From: Achromobacter animicus
Lineage (GTDB): Bacteria > Pseudomonadota > Gammaproteobacteria > Burkholderiales > Burkholderiaceae_B
Direction of reading: 5' to 3'
DNA length: 64,000 nucleotides
Assembly: GCF_902859585.1 (NCBI RefSeq)
Contig: NZ_CADIJM010000013.1
Coordinates: 1-64,000, forward strand
Part shown: one piece after another, positions 49,101 through 57,477 of the stretch
How the letters are laid out: each line of letters begins with the position of its first letter
How positions within the stretch are numbered: the stretch's first letter is position 1
The notes under the pieces: generated by a model
What the model was told of the DNA's origin: nothing
Seen by the model: the letters and a program-made list of their open reading frames with translations, nothing else
Database searches by the model: none
Translations under genes and position numbers: made by a program

Positions 49101-49277
49101 GACATCGCGTTCGACAACGATCTGGATGGGTCGCGCGTGGGCCTGACGGCGGGCTACGACCGGCGCGCGGGCAGGAACACTTTCGTCAACGTGCAGGTGC
49201 ATGCCGAACAGGGCTTGGGCGGCGCGTCAGGGTTGCGGGCGGTGGGCGGCTCGGTGGGGGTGAAGTACCTGTTCTAG
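46137..49277 (+). CDS. glycine-rich autotransporter 1
   Basis: A 1046-residue type Va autotransporter. The ATG at 46137 follows CCAGGATGATCG, the leader shared by all three paralogues; a TTG at 46071 is unlikely. A signal peptide (hydrophobic KLCLGLLLLSVNMS) is followed by about 250 residues of poly-Gly and GGX repeats with short beta segments (VVISGDAVVLHNDG). Next come passenger repeats of the autotransporter-associated beta-strand type (NLTKTGAGTWIIERND) and a C-terminal beta-barrel of about 290 residues ending in GGSVGVKYLF, whose last phenylalanine is the BAM recognition signal. No catalytic motif is visible in the passenger, so adhesion or aggregation is the likely role. It has G tracts at 46815 and 46863. 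It is the shortest and most diverged of the trio. Confidence 0.93.
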   Translation: MLVDSRAALRRADSMLFPNARTTAIKLCLGLLLLSVNMSHQPDAWGAIVGVSGAGGLGGAPNGGRGGDGGNGDAALDLTTSYTMVGDVEGGAGGGGGGGGGGGHGHSMGGAGGDGGNGGVGVVISGDAVVLHNDGWSIRGGKGGGGGGGGGSTFHPSVEPDGGRGGDGSMGVDGAAGGGGGGGAHVRAAFGGDGGNGGENGLTAGGGPPGVSWAGGGGGGGGASVNGGAPGADVWPILIEGIGGAGGIAGGASGVNGGDAKPYEGFAAGGGGGGAPGGDGGGGGQYSRFDTNGGGAAGSSNHGVYVTGAGSIIINAGSIVAGPVNQDTAIQYAATASNSTLMLREGSLIQGLVDATESSGTNTLVLDGGAAQAFDVGKIGAGAQGQYLGFNAFEKASHGTWALTGSPALALTPWTLSGGWLAITDDAALGDTAGGLIFEGGGLQLNASITSQRDFQLRGDGAVHTADGTVSVMHGTISGAGNLTKTGAGTWIIERNDTGSGITPPAAQLTHTGATRVDEGMLVIKGTSLGRADHAASVAGASNAALYLANGAVLDGQMNGPNLVIDATSRWNVLADTPHASAGNNLSTVNALQLAGSIAFAPPDGSNNEVGRTLTANNLAGAGGQVQLHVSPTGAADHLTLTQGATGLTYLKIITPGGFGDPMAGDGLLVVKAGASTDHAFRQSPGQPTLAGAFNYGLVHGARNGAADLANNWYLFSDVRPEVSIYSQLGNQALRQSEVAVGSFNERMGATETLARTVYPYVWARSFGVLERRDGAPMGIRQANVAVDSRLGGLQVGTDLFVASRGAGRRSAGVFATAMASRNDVAHYQAFTRSTVAAGRSDQTMYGLGAYYTLIDGKGGYADFVAQVSRYGVKAHSRGAQGLSLQTSGWGAALSAEAGKAFDIDDASGLRIEPQAQVMVQHVRLRDSEDRVGPVALPGMRALHSRVSLKVSKVWDAQPETRHHGWLMLSYRHTLGKSSSTYPTATQGDIAFDNDLDGSRVGLTAGYDRRAGRNTFVNVQVHAEQGLGGASGLRAVGGSVGVKYLF

Positions 49278-49648
49278 CAATCGCGCGAAGCATGGGCCCG
49301 CCGGATAACTGGCAGTTTCTTGAAATTTGCGCCATAGCGATCGTCTGATTTTGTCCGGCAACTGATTCTTATAAATGCTGGTGCGGCATCGGAGTAAACC
49401 TACTCTGGGTGAAGCCAGGGCGCATAAAGAGAATCTGAGACACCGACGACACAGGCTTGAACGCTTTACAGCGTGCATCCGTCGTTCGATGTGATTAACC
49501 GGATTATTCAAACGCGCAACCGGCCACTCCGGTGTTCCACGTTCTTACGAGACCCAAATAGCAGTTCTGCCTGGAGCGTCACTTGATCCTCCGGTGCTAT
49601 TGAATTCGTGAAGCCGCGCGTGAATCCACCACCCAGGATGAACCATTG
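49278..49648. other. leader and intergenic region of autotransporter 2
   Basis: 371 bp. The promoter palindrome is at 49390-49409. The last 220 bp align with the leader of gene 3, including a TCCGGTGTTCCACGTTCTTA block and the RBS context ACCCAGGATGAACCA. No ORF is conserved between the leaders. Confidence 0.6.
49390..49409. promoter_or_regulatory. conserved palindromic promoter element, autotransporter 2
   Basis: CGGAGTAAACCTACTCTGGG, 240 bp before the ATG. Confidence 0.7.
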
Positions 49649-52600
49649 ATGTATACGGATTCTTGCTTGGCGTCGCGACATGCGGATTCGATCTCGAATC
49701 GAACCAACAAGGCGCGCGGTATCGCGCTCAAGCTTTGTTTTGGCCTGTCTTTCATCTCTCTCGGCATGTCCCCGCATCCCGCGGCGCGCGCGTTGATCGT
49801 CGGCGAGGCGGGGGTGGGCGGCGCAGGCGGGGCTGCCAACGGGGGCAACGGGAGCGACGGCGGGGATGGTTTTGCGGCCCTGGATGTCACTACGTCCTAT
49901 ACGACCTATGACGACATTGAAGGCGCGCCCGGCGGCGGCGGTGGCGGTGGCGGTGGGGGCGGGCCGGGAAACTTTGCCGGCGGCGGGGGCGGGGCGGGCG
50001 GGAACGGTGGGCACGGCATCGTGATCTCTGGCGACGGCGTGGTCCTGCATAACGCCGGCTACTCGATCAGCGGCGGCAAAGGCGGTGGCGGCGGGGGCGG
50101 GGGTGGCGGTAGCTACAGTGAGCGTGCGGTCAGCGACGGCGGCCGGGGTGGTAATGGGTCCGGAGGAGAAGGCGGCGGCGCTGGCGGGGGCGGAGGAGGC
50201 GGCGCGGATATCAACCCCAACGGGATCGATGGAACGGGTTTCGGCGGAAATGGCGGCAATGGGGGTGAAAATGGCATGCCGGGTGGCGGCGACGTCCCGG
50301 GGACGTCCCCCTATGCGGGTGGCGGTGGCGGTGGCGGCGGTACCTACAACAACGGCGGGTCGGCGGGCCAAGGGTTATTCCATAGCCAAAGTCCGGGAGT
50401 AGGCGGATCGGGTGGTATGGCTGGCGGTGAGGCCGGCGTAGACGGTGGCCGGGCAAATCCAGGAACGGGATTGGAAGGATTTGGTGGGGGCGGCGGAGGC
50501 GGCGGGGCAGCCGGCGGATCTGGCGGCAACGGCGGGCGTGGGACCGGATTCCCTGGCGGGCCTCCAGGCGGCGCTGGCGGCAACAGCGGTCACGGTGTCT
50601 ATGTCACCGGCGCCAACACCATGATCATCAATTCCGGAACGATATCTCAAGGGCCGGCGAACCAGAACACCGCCATCAAGTATTCAGCCACGGCTCGCGA
50701 TTCCACGCTTGTTCTGCAAGCGGGCAGCCAGATCATCGGCCTGGTCGACGCCACGGAGTCGGGTGGCAAGAATACGCTGGCTCTGGATGGCGGCGGCGCG
50801 CTGGCCTTTGACGTTAGCCAGATCGGAAGTGGCGCGCAGGCGCAATACCTGGGCTTCAATGCTTTCGAAAAAACGTCGGCCGGAACATGGACGCTGACAG
50901 GAACGCCCAGCCATACCCTCACACCCTGGACCCTGTCGGGCGGGTGGCTCGCGATTGCCGAGGACGCCAGCCTGGGCGACGCGGCCGGCGCTATCACGTT
51001 CAACGGCGGCGGACTGCAACTGGATGCCGACATCCTGACGCAGCGCGACATGCAGTTCGCGGGAGAGGGCGCGATCCGTGCGGCGGACGGCACGGTATCC
51101 GTGATGCAAGGCGCGATCACGGGATCGGGCACGCTGACCAAGACCGGCGCGGGCACGTGGATCATCGACCGCGACAATGCCTTTGCTGGCGACACGCTGA
51201 TTGACGATGGCGTGCTGCAGCTCGGCACGGGTCAGACCGCAGGATCGTTGGGGGCGGGCGCTTTCGAGAACCACGCCGTCCTGGCCATCGATCGCGCCGA
51301 CGCGGTCGTCATGTCCAACGCCATATCGGGTACGGGCGAACTGCGACAGGCAGGCCCGGGCACGACCACGCTGACCGGACCGCTCACCTATACCGGCGTC
51401 ACGCGGGTGGACAATGGCACGCTGGTCCTCGACGGCACGTCGTTGGGCCAGGCCGATCATGCGATCGCCCGGGTCATCGGTGCGGGCAGTGCGGGCCTGG
51501 GCCTGGCCAACGGCGCCACGCTCGAAGGTTGGGTGGATGGGCCGAGTCTTTCCATCGACGCGTCCAGCCGGTGGCACATCTTGACCGACGCGTCCAACCC
51601 CGCGCAAGACAACAACCTCAGCACGGTCAACGAACTCCAGCTTGCCGGCAGCGTTGCCTTTGCGCCACCCGCCGAATGGACCACCGATGCGATCGGACGC
51701 ACGTTGTCCGCCAACAACCTGGCAGGGGGCGGTGGTGAAGTGCAGCTGCACATGATTCCCACTGCCGCCGGCACCGTGGATTACCTGACCTTGAACGCCG
51801 GAGCGACGGGCTTGACCAATCTGACGCTCAACGCCGAGGGCGATTTTGGCGATCCGCTCCGAGGAAACGGCTTTCTGGTGGTCAAGGCAGGCGCCAGCAC
51901 GGACAACGCTTTCAGGCTGACGCCGGGACAGGCTCCGCGGGGCGGTGCGTTTCGCTATGTATTGGCGCATGGCGCGCAGGACGGCTCGCCGGAACTCGCC
52001 AACAACTGGTACTTGATCAGCGAAGTCCGCCCCGAGGTCTCCATCTACTCGCAGTTGGGCGGGCAAGCCCTGCGGCAGTCCGAACTGGCGGTCGGCACTT
52101 TCAACGAACGTATGGGCGCCACCGAAACGCTGTCTCGGAAGGTATACCCGTTTGCCTGGGCCAGAACGCTCGGGGGCTGGGAAAACCGCGACGGCGCGTC
52201 GCGCGGCATTCTGCAATCACAGGTCGCAAGCCGCACGACGCTGGGCGGGCTGCAGGTGGGAACGGACTTGTTCGTGACCAACACAGGGATTCGCCGCAAC
52301 AGCATTGGGGTGTTCGGGACTGCGATGGTCTCGCGCGCGCAGGTGGATCATTATCAGGAATCCACGCGTTCAACGATCGATGCCGGCCGCAGCGATCAGA
52401 CGATGTACGGCCTGGGCGCGTACTACACGATGATGGACGGCAAGGGCGGATATGCCGACTTCGTCACGCAGATCAGCCGGTATGGCGTCCAAACGCAATC
52501 GAGCGGCGCGGCCGGCATGTCGCTACAAACATCGGGATGGGGCGTGGCGCTGTCGGCCGAAGCCGGCAAGGCGTTCGACATCGGCGACGCGTCCGAAGGG

Positions 52601-53014
52601 CTGCGAATTGAACCGCAAGCGCAGGTGATGGTCCAGCACATCAAGCTGCGCGACAGCGATGATGACCTTGGCCGCGTGGCGCTGCCCAAATCTCATGCGC
52701 TGCATTCGCGCGTGAGCCTGAAGCTGTCGAAAGCCTGGGGCGAGCAGGACGATGCGCAGAACCATGGGTGGCTCATGCTGAGTTACCGGCACACGCTGGG
52801 GGACTCGACCAGCTCTTACCAGACGCTGACGCAAGGCGATATCGCGTTCGACAACAAGCTGGATGGATCGCGCGTGGGCCTGTCGGCGGGCTATGACCGG
52901 CGGGCGGGCAAGAACACGTTCATCAATGTTCAGCTGAATGCCGAGCAGGGCCTGGGGGGCGAGTCGGGGTTGCTCGCCGTGGGTGGATCGGTCGGCATCA
53001 AGTATCTGTTCTAG
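49649..53014 (+). CDS. glycine-rich autotransporter 2
   Basis: A 1121-residue paralogue of gene 1 with the same order of parts: signal peptide (basic KARGIALKL, core CFGLSFISLGM), a Gly-rich region at about residues 52-315, beta-strand repeats (LTKTGAGTWIIDRDNAFAGD, SGTGELRQAGPGTTTLTGPL) and a beta-barrel at about 830-1121 ending GIKYLF. An extra beta-strand repeat absent from gene 1 accounts for the longer passenger. The barrel is nearly the same as in gene 3. The ATG at 49649 fits the RBS; an adjacent TTG at 49646 is possible. Exported through the inner membrane by Sec and assembled by BAM. Confidence 0.94.
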   Translation: MYTDSCLASRHADSISNRTNKARGIALKLCFGLSFISLGMSPHPAARALIVGEAGVGGAGGAANGGNGSDGGDGFAALDVTTSYTTYDDIEGAPGGGGGGGGGGGPGNFAGGGGGAGGNGGHGIVISGDGVVLHNAGYSISGGKGGGGGGGGGGSYSERAVSDGGRGGNGSGGEGGGAGGGGGGGADINPNGIDGTGFGGNGGNGGENGMPGGGDVPGTSPYAGGGGGGGGTYNNGGSAGQGLFHSQSPGVGGSGGMAGGEAGVDGGRANPGTGLEGFGGGGGGGGAAGGSGGNGGRGTGFPGGPPGGAGGNSGHGVYVTGANTMIINSGTISQGPANQNTAIKYSATARDSTLVLQAGSQIIGLVDATESGGKNTLALDGGGALAFDVSQIGSGAQAQYLGFNAFEKTSAGTWTLTGTPSHTLTPWTLSGGWLAIAEDASLGDAAGAITFNGGGLQLDADILTQRDMQFAGEGAIRAADGTVSVMQGAITGSGTLTKTGAGTWIIDRDNAFAGDTLIDDGVLQLGTGQTAGSLGAGAFENHAVLAIDRADAVVMSNAISGTGELRQAGPGTTTLTGPLTYTGVTRVDNGTLVLDGTSLGQADHAIARVIGAGSAGLGLANGATLEGWVDGPSLSIDASSRWHILTDASNPAQDNNLSTVNELQLAGSVAFAPPAEWTTDAIGRTLSANNLAGGGGEVQLHMIPTAAGTVDYLTLNAGATGLTNLTLNAEGDFGDPLRGNGFLVVKAGASTDNAFRLTPGQAPRGGAFRYVLAHGAQDGSPELANNWYLISEVRPEVSIYSQLGGQALRQSELAVGTFNERMGATETLSRKVYPFAWARTLGGWENRDGASRGILQSQVASRTTLGGLQVGTDLFVTNTGIRRNSIGVFGTAMVSRAQVDHYQESTRSTIDAGRSDQTMYGLGAYYTMMDGKGGYADFVTQISRYGVQTQSSGAAGMSLQTSGWGVALSAEAGKAFDIGDASEGLRIEPQAQVMVQHIKLRDSDDDLGRVALPKSHALHSRVSLKLSKAWGEQDDAQNHGWLMLSYRHTLGDSTSSYQTLTQGDIAFDNKLDGSRVGLSAGYDRRAGKNTFINVQLNAEQGLGGESGLLAVGGSVGIKYLF

Positions 53015-53398
53015 CGAACACAGAACATCCCTCGCGTAGGCGCCCCGCCGCATAGCGGCTGCGCGGGTATTCGCTCATTTAGGATCAGTCGCATTTCGAC
53101 GGCTGGAATCGGTGGCTTTGGAAGATTGCGGGCCAACGGAGTAAACGTACTCTCGGCGAATCCTGCGCGCATACACAGAATCAATTGCGCCGACGATATG
53201 GGTATCAATAATTACTTGAGACTACTCAGCCGACGTCGCGCGATGTCATTAATCGGAATTCAGCGCGCAACCGGCAAGTCCGGTGTTCCACGTTCTTAAA
53301 ACCTCAAGCAGACGATTTCGCCTGGTGCAGCCCGATGCGCCGGGTGCCATTGTTTTCGTGAAGCCGCGCGTGAATCCACTACCCAGGATGAACCAGAG
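53015..53398. other. leader and intergenic region of autotransporter 3
   Basis: 384 bp, with the promoter palindrome at 53137-53156 and a leader homologous to that of gene 2. No separate gene is seen. Confidence 0.6.
53137..53156. promoter_or_regulatory. conserved palindromic promoter element, autotransporter 3
   Basis: CGGAGTAAACGTACTCTCGG, 243 bp before the ATG, nearly the same distance as in gene 2. Confidence 0.7.
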
Positions 53399-56300
53399 AT
53401 GCACACGGATTCTTGCTTGGCGTTGCGACACGCACATTCGACCCCGACTCAAATCCACAAAGCGCGCGGCATCACGCTCAGGCTTTTCTTTGGCCTGTCC
53501 TTGATCTCTCTCGGCATGTCCCCGCATCCCGCTGCGCGCGCGCTGATCATTGGCGAGGCGGGCGTTGGCGGCGTTGGCGGGGCTGCCAATGGCGGCAGGG
53601 GCGGGGACGGCGGGGATGGCATTACCGCCCTGGATATCACGACGTCCTATACGACCTATGACGACATTGAAGGGGCGCCCGGCGGCGGGGGGGGCGGCGG
53701 CGGGGGCGGTGGACGCGGCGGTATCGTGGGGGGCGCGGGAGGCTCGGGAGGTAACGGCGGGCACGGCATCGTGATCTCGGGCGACGGCGTGGTCTTGCAT
53801 AACGACGGGTACGCGATCAGCGGCGGCAAGGGCGGCGGCGGCGGGGGCGGTGGCGGGGGCGCTTTTCATATGACCGTGTCCAGTAATGGCGGCCGCGGTG
53901 GTGACGGAGGCGGGGGCGCGGGCGGCGGTGGCGGCGGCGGGGGTGGCGGCGGCGCGGACCTCACCTTTGGCGGCGCGTTTGGGGCAGGCTTTGGCGGAGA
54001 TGGGGGCCACGCGGGTGGCAATGGTTCGTCGGGCGGAGGCAATATTCAGAGCCCAGGGGCCAGCAAGTTTGCAGGCGGTGGCGGCGGGGGCGGTGGCACC
54101 TACACCCATGGAGGAACGCCCGGCCAGGCTTTGTTCGAGAGTCAGATTTCCGGCATGGGTGGCGGGGGCGGCATTGCCGGCGGAGAGTCGGGGGTAGACG
54201 GCGGCATCGCCAACCCTGAAGCGGCCGAAGCGCTGGAGTTGGGGTTGAGCCGGCAAGAAATCGACGCCGTCCTGGACGGCTACGGCGGTGGCGGAGGCGG
54301 CGGCGGGGCGGCTGGCGGATCGGGCGGCAACGGCGGGCCTGGCAGCTACGTCGAGGGCGGCCCCGCGGGCGGCGCCGGGGGCACGAGCGGTCACGGCGTC
54401 TACGTCACGGGCGCCAACTCCGTAATCATCAATACGGGCACGATATCGCAGGGCCCGGAGAACCAGGACACCGCCATCAAATATGCCGCGACCGCCCGCG
54501 ATTCCACGCTGGTGCTCAAGGCGCAGGGCGGCTGGGACAACCCGGACAGCCAGATCATCGGCCTGGTCGATGCCACGGAATCGGGCGGCACGAATACGCT
54601 CGTTCTTGATGGTGGCTGGGACGCCCGCCTGGACTACGACAACAACGTCTTCGATGTCAGCCTGATCGGAACCGGTGCGACCGGACCGGCCCAATATCTG
54701 GGCTTCAATGCCTTCGAGAAAACGTCGGCCGGAACCTGGAAGCTGATAGGCGGGACCGGCCAGGTCGGAACGCCGTGGACGCTGTCGGGCGGGTGGCTCG
54801 CGATTGACCACGACATCAATCTGGGTGATCGGTCAGGCACGCTTACCTTCAACGGCGGCGGGCTGCAGGTGGAGGCTGCGACGGTGATGGACCGTGACAT
54901 GCATTTCGCCAGAGACGGCGTGATCCGGACAGGAAATCCAGAGCTGGCGACGCAAGGGCAGGCGGCGGACGTACACCTGTTCGGAAACATCACCGGATCG
55001 GGCGCGCTTATCAAGACCGGCGCGGGAACCTTGTCCATCGGTCGTGACAATGACGCCTTTTCCGGCGCGGTCGTCATCGAAGAAGGGGTGCTTCAGCTTG
55101 GCGCCGGCGGCACGCAATACGGTGGATCTCTGGGCGCAGGTGCGATCGAAAACAATGCCGTCCTGGCGATGTCTCAGCACCGAGGCGCGTTCTCCAATGC
55201 CATATCGGGTAGCGGCGAGCTGCATCAGTTGGAAGGCATGACGACGCTGACGGGCCCGCTCACGTACACCGGCATCACGCGGCTATTCGACGGCGCGCTT
55301 GAGATCCGGGGGACGTCGCTGGGCCATGCCGATCATGCGTTCGCCCGGGTCGTGGGTGCGGTTGGCGCCGATTTGCGTCTGGCAGGTGGCGCCACGCTCG
55401 ACGGTTGGGTGGATGGACCCAGTCTCGCCATCGACGCGACCAGCAAATGGAACGTGCTGACCGATGCTTCCAACCCCGCGCAAGCAAACAACCTCAGCAC
55501 CGTCGGTGAGCTTCGGCTTGAAGGCAGCGTCGCGTTTGCACCGCCCGCGGACTGGGCCCACGATGAGATCGGCCGAACGTTTACCGCCAACAATCTGGTG
55601 GGCAGTGGCGGCGAAGTGCAACTGCACTTGGGCCCCCCCGCCAACGGCGCAGCGGATTACCTCACCTTGAACGCCGGGGCCACGGGGCTGACCAACCTGA
55701 CGATCAACACCGACGGCGGCTTCGGCGATGCCTTCAGCGGAAACGGCTATCTGCTGGTCAAGGCCGGCGCCAGCACGGACAACGCATTCCAGCAAACGCC
55801 TGGACAAGCTTCGCGGAGCGGCGCGTTCCACTACGTGCTGACGCATGGCGCGCTGGATAGCTCACCGGAACTTGCCAACAACTGGTACTTGATCAGCGAA
55901 ACCCGCCCCGAGGTCTCGCTGTACTCGCAGCTGGGCGGCCAAGCGTTGAGGCAGTCCGAAGTGGCGGTGGGGACGTTCAATGAACGCATGGGCGCCACCG
56001 AAATGCTGGCGCGGAAGGTTTACCCGTATGCGTGGGCCAGAACGCTGGGCGGATGGGAAAACCGCGATGGCGCTTCGCGCGGCATCCTGCAGTCTCAGGT
56101 GGGAAGCCGCACGACGCTGGTCGGCCTGCAGGTGGGCACGGACCTCTTCGTGACCAGCCAGGGCATCCGCCGCAACAGTCTGGGCGTGTTCGGCACCGCG
56201 ATGGTATCCCGAGCCGACGTGGATCATTTCCAGGCATCCACGCGTTCGACCATCAATGCCGGCCGCAGCGATCAGACGATGTACGGTCTGGGCGCCTACT

Positions 56301-56890
56301 ACACGATGATGGACGGCAAGGGCGGGTATGCCGACTTCGTCACGCAGATCAGCCGCTATGGCGTGAAAACCCAATCGAACGGCGTGGATGGCATGTCGAT
56401 GCAGACGTCGGGTTGGGGCGTGGCGTTGTCGGCCGAAGCCGGCAAGGCGTTCGACATTGGCGATGCGTCCAACGGACTTCGACTCGAACCTCAGGCGCAG
56501 GTGATGGTCCAGCACGTCAAGCTGCGCGACGGCGATGATGACGTTGGCCAAGTGGCGTTGCCGGCATCGCATGCGCTGCATTCGCGCGTGAGTCTGAAGC
56601 TGTCCAAAGCGTGGGGCGAGCAGGACGGCGCGCAGAACCACGGATGGCTGATGCTGAGCTACCGGCACACGCTGGGGGAATCGTCCAGTTCCTACCAGAC
56701 GCTGACGCAAGGCGATATTGCCTTTGACAACAAGCTGGACGGATCGCGCGTGGGGCTATCGGCGGGCTACGACCGTCGGGCCGGCAAGAACACGTTCGTC
56801 AATGTGCAGTTGAACGCCGAGCAGGGATTGGGCGGTGCGTCGGGCTTGCGCGCGGTGGGTGGCTCGGTGGGGATCAAGTATCTGTTCTAG
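53399..56890 (+). CDS. glycine-rich autotransporter 3
   Basis: A 1163-residue paralogue and the longest of the three. Signal peptide, Gly-rich segment, beta-strand repeats and a barrel (about 873-1163, ending GIKYLF) match gene 2. The Gly-rich segment has one insertion that is not glycine-rich, a predicted helix (EALELGLSRQEIDAVLDGYG) absent from the other two. An 8-G tract at 53687-53694 lies in frame near the start of the Gly region. The gene is followed by a strong terminator. As with the others, a surface adhesin role is inferred only from architecture. Confidence 0.94.
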   Translation: MHTDSCLALRHAHSTPTQIHKARGITLRLFFGLSLISLGMSPHPAARALIIGEAGVGGVGGAANGGRGGDGGDGITALDITTSYTTYDDIEGAPGGGGGGGGGGGRGGIVGGAGGSGGNGGHGIVISGDGVVLHNDGYAISGGKGGGGGGGGGGAFHMTVSSNGGRGGDGGGGAGGGGGGGGGGGADLTFGGAFGAGFGGDGGHAGGNGSSGGGNIQSPGASKFAGGGGGGGGTYTHGGTPGQALFESQISGMGGGGGIAGGESGVDGGIANPEAAEALELGLSRQEIDAVLDGYGGGGGGGGAAGGSGGNGGPGSYVEGGPAGGAGGTSGHGVYVTGANSVIINTGTISQGPENQDTAIKYAATARDSTLVLKAQGGWDNPDSQIIGLVDATESGGTNTLVLDGGWDARLDYDNNVFDVSLIGTGATGPAQYLGFNAFEKTSAGTWKLIGGTGQVGTPWTLSGGWLAIDHDINLGDRSGTLTFNGGGLQVEAATVMDRDMHFARDGVIRTGNPELATQGQAADVHLFGNITGSGALIKTGAGTLSIGRDNDAFSGAVVIEEGVLQLGAGGTQYGGSLGAGAIENNAVLAMSQHRGAFSNAISGSGELHQLEGMTTLTGPLTYTGITRLFDGALEIRGTSLGHADHAFARVVGAVGADLRLAGGATLDGWVDGPSLAIDATSKWNVLTDASNPAQANNLSTVGELRLEGSVAFAPPADWAHDEIGRTFTANNLVGSGGEVQLHLGPPANGAADYLTLNAGATGLTNLTINTDGGFGDAFSGNGYLLVKAGASTDNAFQQTPGQASRSGAFHYVLTHGALDSSPELANNWYLISETRPEVSLYSQLGGQALRQSEVAVGTFNERMGATEMLARKVYPYAWARTLGGWENRDGASRGILQSQVGSRTTLVGLQVGTDLFVTSQGIRRNSLGVFGTAMVSRADVDHFQASTRSTINAGRSDQTMYGLGAYYTMMDGKGGYADFVTQISRYGVKTQSNGVDGMSMQTSGWGVALSAEAGKAFDIGDASNGLRLEPQAQVMVQHVKLRDGDDDVGQVALPASHALHSRVSLKLSKAWGEQDGAQNHGWLMLSYRHTLGESSSSYQTLTQGDIAFDNKLDGSRVGLSAGYDRRAGKNTFVNVQLNAEQGLGGASGLRAVGGSVGIKYLF

Positions 56891-56970
56891 CGTTCGCAGA
56901 TCAGGCGTCTGCGAATGACCGGCCCCACAGAGGTACTGGCCGCGTGCTGGCATTGCACGCCAAGCCATTG

Positions 56971-57006
56971 AATCGCCCGCCCCGCGTGCATGCGGGGCGG
57001 GCGATT
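56971..57006. terminator. terminator hairpin of the autotransporter locus
   Basis: A 15-bp stem AATCGCCCGCCCCGC / GCGGGGCGGGCGATT with a 6-nt loop between convergent genes. Confidence 0.85.
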
Positions 57007-57014
57007 TCCGTTGG

Positions 57015-57260
57015 CTAGTCGTCCAGTGAAGGCACGGTGCCGATCTGCATCAGGATGCGCGGCGATTCCATGTCGCCGGTTTCCTTGTCGATCATCACTT
57101 CATAGGCCGCGACGCCGGCAAATTTGGAGGCCATGGAATTCGCGATGCGGATGGCTCCGAATTCGCTGCTGGCCGGGCGGATTTCCCCGGGGGCGACGCC
57201 ATTGGCGGCGGCGCGGTAGGGAACGACGATGTACTGAACGAGATGAGCAGCTTCTGACAC
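57015..57260 (-). CDS. small protein of unknown function
   Basis: An 81-residue protein that I do not recognise. The GTG start at 57260 is preceded by GGGGAGAATTCCT. Predicted strands (LVQYIVVPYRAA, AAYEVMIDKETGDMESPRIL) suggest a small alpha/beta fold with no membrane segment. It is convergent with the autotransporter locus and separated from the divergent gentisate gene by a 217-bp gap. Confidence 0.75.
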   Translation of the reverse strand: MSEAAHLVQYIVVPYRAAANGVAPGEIRPASSEFGAIRIANSMASKFAGVAAYEVMIDKETGDMESPRILMQIGTVPSLDD

Positions 57261-57434
57261 AGGAATTCTCCCCTGGACGACAGTTTTTCGGGCGAGCGCA
57301 ATGTATCACGTCGCACTGTGTTTTTGTACAGTATTTTTGCCACGGTCGCCAAGATATTTTTGCGAAGCGACTCCGCCGTTCAAGGAAAACCCCTAGCGTT
57401 TCGCCATTGCCCGCCCTCCGGCCCCGCGCTTAGT

Positions 57435-57465
57435 ATTTTCGAAAATCCTCAGCGTTTTATAAAAC
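57435..57465. promoter_or_regulatory. two adjacent palindromes before the gentisate operon
   Basis: ATTTTCGAAAAT (57435-57446) and GTTTTATAAAAC (57454-57465) are perfect 12-bp palindromes, 19 bp apart centre to centre, and the second ends 12 bp before the dioxygenase ATG. They look like a repressor site for the GntR regulator encoded in the same cluster. Confidence 0.6.
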
Positions 57466-57477
57466 CAGGGGCACGGA

